Source: a virus. From it: DNA of 22,238 bases. Location: positions 1-22,238 of IMG/VR virus record IMGVR_UViG_3300042905_004633; one strand, given 5' to 3'. Every line of letters starts with the position of its first letter. Within the stretch, counting starts at the first letter, position 1. Below the pieces are notes generated by a model. It ran no database searches. It had not been told where the DNA came from and saw only the letters and a list, made by a program, of their open reading frames with translations. Below, piece by piece: positions 20,095 to 22,238 of the stretch. The translations under genes and the position numbers were made by a program.

Positions 20095-20271
20095 CTAAAT
20101 TTTCTTAACCTCGTATTTGTAACCCGAATCAGAGTTTTGTTCAAATAGTACTCTCATAGATTCCGCTTCCTCAAGAGTGTCAAACTCCCAAATTTCCGAA
20201 TCACCATTAATTAAAATTACAGGAACGTTAATACCTGATTTATTTTTTACGTGTTTAATAATAACAAACAT
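20095..20271 (-). CDS. Small hypothetical protein (58 aa)
   Basis: A 58-residue reading frame starting MFVIIKHVKNKSG and ending YEVKKI, with a regular small beta-alpha-beta layout: INVPVILINGDSEIWEFDTLEEAESMRVLFEQNSD. The phrase 'DTLEEAESMRVLFE' resembles helices in short phage proteins that follow a strand, but I do not recognise the family. Support for being real: codon usage like its neighbours, its own host-type promoter just upstream, and a stop before the tRNA remnant. It is too short to be picked up by common length cut-offs. Confidence 0.68.
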   Translation of the reverse strand: MFVIIKHVKNKSGINVPVILINGDSEIWEFDTLEEAESMRVLFEQNSDSGYKYEVKKI

Positions 20272-20286
20272 ATCTTTTATTTTTTG

Positions 20287-20318
20287 TAAATGTAAGAATA
20301 TTTTTTTAAAAAATCAAA
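20287..20318 (-). promoter_or_regulatory. Host-type promoter of the 58-aa gene
   Basis: Minus strand TTTG (20315-20318), 20-nt spacer, TACATTTA (20287-20294; last base differs from TAnnTTTG). The ATG follows about 16 nt later, so this mRNA has a short leader unlike the leaderless group. Confidence 0.6.
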
Positions 20319-20325
20319 GTTAATC

Positions 20326-22140
20326 TCAACCTTTTCTTCTGTTATTACTACTAAAAATATTTGGAGGAGAACTTTTTTTATTTTTTTTAACGTCACCAAA
20401 CTCTCTTGATTGATAGACTAATGAATCTTTTTTAATTTCGGTTATCTTCATTCTGTCAACAGGTTTATTTTCTCTAATAGGTTTTATATGATTTACAGGG
20501 ATATAAACTCCTTTTTGTTGGGTAATTTTATTTATTAAATCATAATCAACCTTTGTTTTAGGTAATTTGGGGTTAGTTAGAATATTACTCAACACCTCAT
20601 TAACAACCATCTTTTTATGTTTAATTTCATCGAACCCTTCAATAGGGTTAAAATGATTGACAAAAACTTCGTAGAATTGAGATATCTGTAACATAGGTAA
20701 AGGTCCAAATGTTTTTTTATTTTCAATGAGGTTATTATATTTAGTCCTCACTATTGACCCATAACCTGTCTGTCTTGATTGTGTTAAACTATTTTGATGT
20801 AGTCTTCTATAAAATAAAACTGTTGGGCTATTAATTGATTTACAATTATTTTTATATAACCTACCCATAAAATCTGTATCAGCCGATGTTCTCCAACCTT
20901 CAAACCCATTCATAGATAAGAATAACTCTTTTTTTATACTAAAAACCCCTTCACCCCAAAAGTTTTCTTTACTTACAAAATTATTGTTAGGTGTTTCTCC
21001 TGTAAAATTTAAATATTTAGGTCTTACGAAATCAATAAACATTTGTAATCTAAGAATTTCTTTAATCATATTTTCCCCCATAACATCATCGGAATCAAAA
21101 AATAGAATTATATTTGAATTAGAATTTTTAACTAATGTGTTTTTAACAATGTATGGTCCAACATTTTGTTGGAAATAGAAAAATCGTATCCTATCATCAA
21201 AAATATTATGTTTAATAAACTCTAAAGTTTTTTCACAATTATCGATACCCACTAAAATTTCACAATTCAACGACTTTACCGACTCAATAACTGACGATAA
21301 ACATTGTATTATAAATTCGGTATTATTAAACGTAGGTATTATTATTGAAATCTCTTTGTTTGTCAGTATGTTAATTTGAGGTCGGTTAATATATTTTAAT
21401 TTAATATCATTAAAAGACTCACCATTAACTTCAATAAAAGGAGCAATCTTTAACACATTTAAAGGTCCATGTTGGTTTTTTATTTGTTTTATTTTCTTTT
21501 TTTCGTGATATTTTTTTCTTAAAGGAGAATTCATACCAGTAATACCACCACCCGTTAAATTCGACTCATGTCTTCTATAAAAAAGACCCACCGTATTTAA
21601 AGTTTTTATTTTTTTTCCACTGGACAACATCCTCCAATAAAACTCACCATCCGAAGCACAAACCCACGGCTCAAACCCATTTGAGTCAGTAAAAACTTTT
21701 TTAATTATTCCAAAAGTACCTGAATGGTAGTTGGAATCAGTCATAACCAATTCTATATTAGTAGGTAATGTAAGTTTTCCTTGGAATGTCCTATACCCAT
21801 ATCTAACATAATCATAAGATTTTAAAGAGTCGATAACCTTAGTTACTAACGTAGTTAACATAACATCATCAGAATCAAAAAATAATAGTTTATCATATTT
21901 TGAAATTGATACCAAAGTATTACGAATAATATACGTCCCGACTTTTTCGGTAAAAAAAAGAATTTTAATATTTGGGGGGAATGTTTTCTTAATTAAATTA
22001 AGATATGTTAAGGTTTTTTCACAGTTATCAATACCAACAAGTAACTCATATTCAGTATTTCCACAAGACTTTACTATAGAATCTAAAGCCTCTTTAATAT
22101 AAAGAGTGTTATTGTGTGCGGTTACAATTATTGATATCAT
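20326..22140 (-). CDS. Tandem two-domain GT-A (family 2-like) glycosyltransferase
   Basis: A 604-residue protein built from two copies of a GT2-type domain. Copy 1 (about 1-235) begins ISIIVTAHNN, contains ELLVGIDNCEKTL and the metal/nucleotide-sugar motif FFDSDDVM with D89-S-D-D92. Copy 2 (about 262-495) begins ISIIIPTFNN, repeats EILVGIDNCEKTL and FFDSDDVM with D349-S-D-D352, 260 residues later. Both have an acidic catalytic-site candidate (SDGEF in copy 1, SADTDF in copy 2) and an LFYRRH/LFYRRL segment. It transfers sugars from nucleotide-sugar donors, perhaps onto virion proteins, DNA bases or host surface glycans. About 110 C-terminal residues are basic and not glycosyltransferase-like. 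The ATG overlaps the stop of the preceding gene. Confidence 0.88.
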   Translation of the reverse strand: MISIIVTAHNNTLYIKEALDSIVKSCGNTEYELLVGIDNCEKTLTYLNLIKKTFPPNIKILFFTEKVGTYIIRNTLVSISKYDKLLFFDSDDVMLTTLVTKVIDSLKSYDYVRYGYRTFQGKLTLPTNIELVMTDSNYHSGTFGIIKKVFTDSNGFEPWVCASDGEFYWRMLSSGKKIKTLNTVGLFYRRHESNLTGGGITGMNSPLRKKYHEKKKIKQIKNQHGPLNVLKIAPFIEVNGESFNDIKLKYINRPQINILTNKEISIIIPTFNNTEFIIQCLSSVIESVKSLNCEILVGIDNCEKTLEFIKHNIFDDRIRFFYFQQNVGPYIVKNTLVKNSNSNIILFFDSDDVMGENMIKEILRLQMFIDFVRPKYLNFTGETPNNNFVSKENFWGEGVFSIKKELFLSMNGFEGWRTSADTDFMGRLYKNNCKSINSPTVLFYRRLHQNSLTQSRQTGYGSIVRTKYNNLIENKKTFGPLPMLQISQFYEVFVNHFNPIEGFDEIKHKKMVVNEVLSNILTNPKLPKTKVDYDLINKITQQKGVYIPVNHIKPIRENKPVDRMKITEIKKDSLVYQSREFGDVKKNKKSSPPNIFSSNNRRKG

Positions 22141-22238
22141 TTCACGGGTTTTTCTCCTTCGTTTAATTTTGATAATGTATTATTATCATGAATAACTAAT
22201 TTTACATCACCAATTGCGGGAATGTAAATAATATTTCT
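22137..22238 (-). CDS. C-terminal end of an unidentified protein (partial)
   Basis: The last 33 residues of a reading frame that enters from the window edge (RNIIYIPAIGDVKLVIHDN...), ending KLNEGEKPVK with TGA at 22137-22139. The stop overlaps the ATG of the glycosyltransferase (ATGA type), so the two are translationally coupled. Too little is present for a function. Confidence 0.65.
   Translation of the reverse strand, partial: RNIIYIPAIGDVKLVIHDNNTLSKLNEGEKPVK

Noticed and set aside
1-22238. CRISPR arrays, transposases and insertion sequences
   Set aside because: No regularly spaced repeats, terminal inverted repeats with target duplications or transposase motifs seen.

Overview
The window looks like an accessory and late-gene segment of a large tailed phage that infects a Bacteroidetes host, most likely a flavobacterium. 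The DNA is strongly AT-rich. Genes lack obvious Shine-Dalgarno sequences. Many genes and RNAs are preceded by the Bacteroidetes promoter pattern TTTG - about 19 nt - TAnnTTTG. Phage identity is inferred from compact mostly-minus-strand gene runs, tail-type peptidoglycan hydrolases, a T4 Rnl1-type RNA ligase, a homing endonuclease, phage-carried tRNAs and a tmRNA. No capsid, terminase or DNA polymerase gene lies inside the window.

Layout. 1-2.5 kb: a modular cell-wall hydrolase with an N-terminal nucleotidyltransferase domain, a KTSC-domain protein and a small unknown. 2.6-4.6 kb (+): a ClpC-like double-AAA+ unfoldase without the N-domain but with a possible ClpP-docking VGF tripeptide. 4.7-6.9 kb (-): an M20-type metallopeptidase and a large unknown. 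7.0-8.1 kb (+): a complete tmRNA gene followed by a GIY-YIG/NUMOD3 homing endonuclease whose start codon is closed in an 18-bp hairpin. 8.5-10.5 kb: about 2 kb without credible protein genes, holding a very structured RNA of about 1.4 kb with an initiator-type tRNA-Met inside it, driven by a row of four promoters, two of them part of an 86-bp direct repeat. 10.5-12.6 kb: a small lipoprotein, a dead LytM-like protein, an M15/LytM-like peptidase and a membrane-anchored GAF-like protein. 12.7-16.4 kb (-): RNA ligase, calcineurin-like phosphoesterase, a short adenylosuccinate synthetase, a conserved phage protein and a cREC-like protein, a set that suggests RNA repair. 16.4-17.1 kb: a second structured RNA (about 490 nt) with its own promoter and terminator, a compact 94-nt structured element and tRNA-Leu(UAG). 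17.1-19.8 kb (-): small accessory genes, including a diverged paralogue pair, an odd tRNA-like gene and an archaemetzincin-like protease. 19.8-22.2 kb (-): small unknowns, a tRNA 3' remnant and a tandem-duplicated GT-A glycosyltransferase.

Two start architectures stand out. Five genes (start codons at 5486, 13709, 14403, 16364 and 19762) have a host-type TAnnTTTG box ending exactly 4 nt before ATG, so their mRNAs should be leaderless or nearly so. A second set, mainly wall-lysis, virion-like and endonuclease genes, has a T4-late-like TATTTATA/TATAAATA motif just upstream. This suggests early/metabolic and late classes. The main themes are translation and RNA maintenance (tmRNA, initiator and Leu tRNAs, RNA ligase, cREC, phosphoesterase), protein turnover (ClpC, M20 peptidase, archaemetzincin) and large non-coding RNAs. 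All functions are read from sequence motifs; no database search was run.
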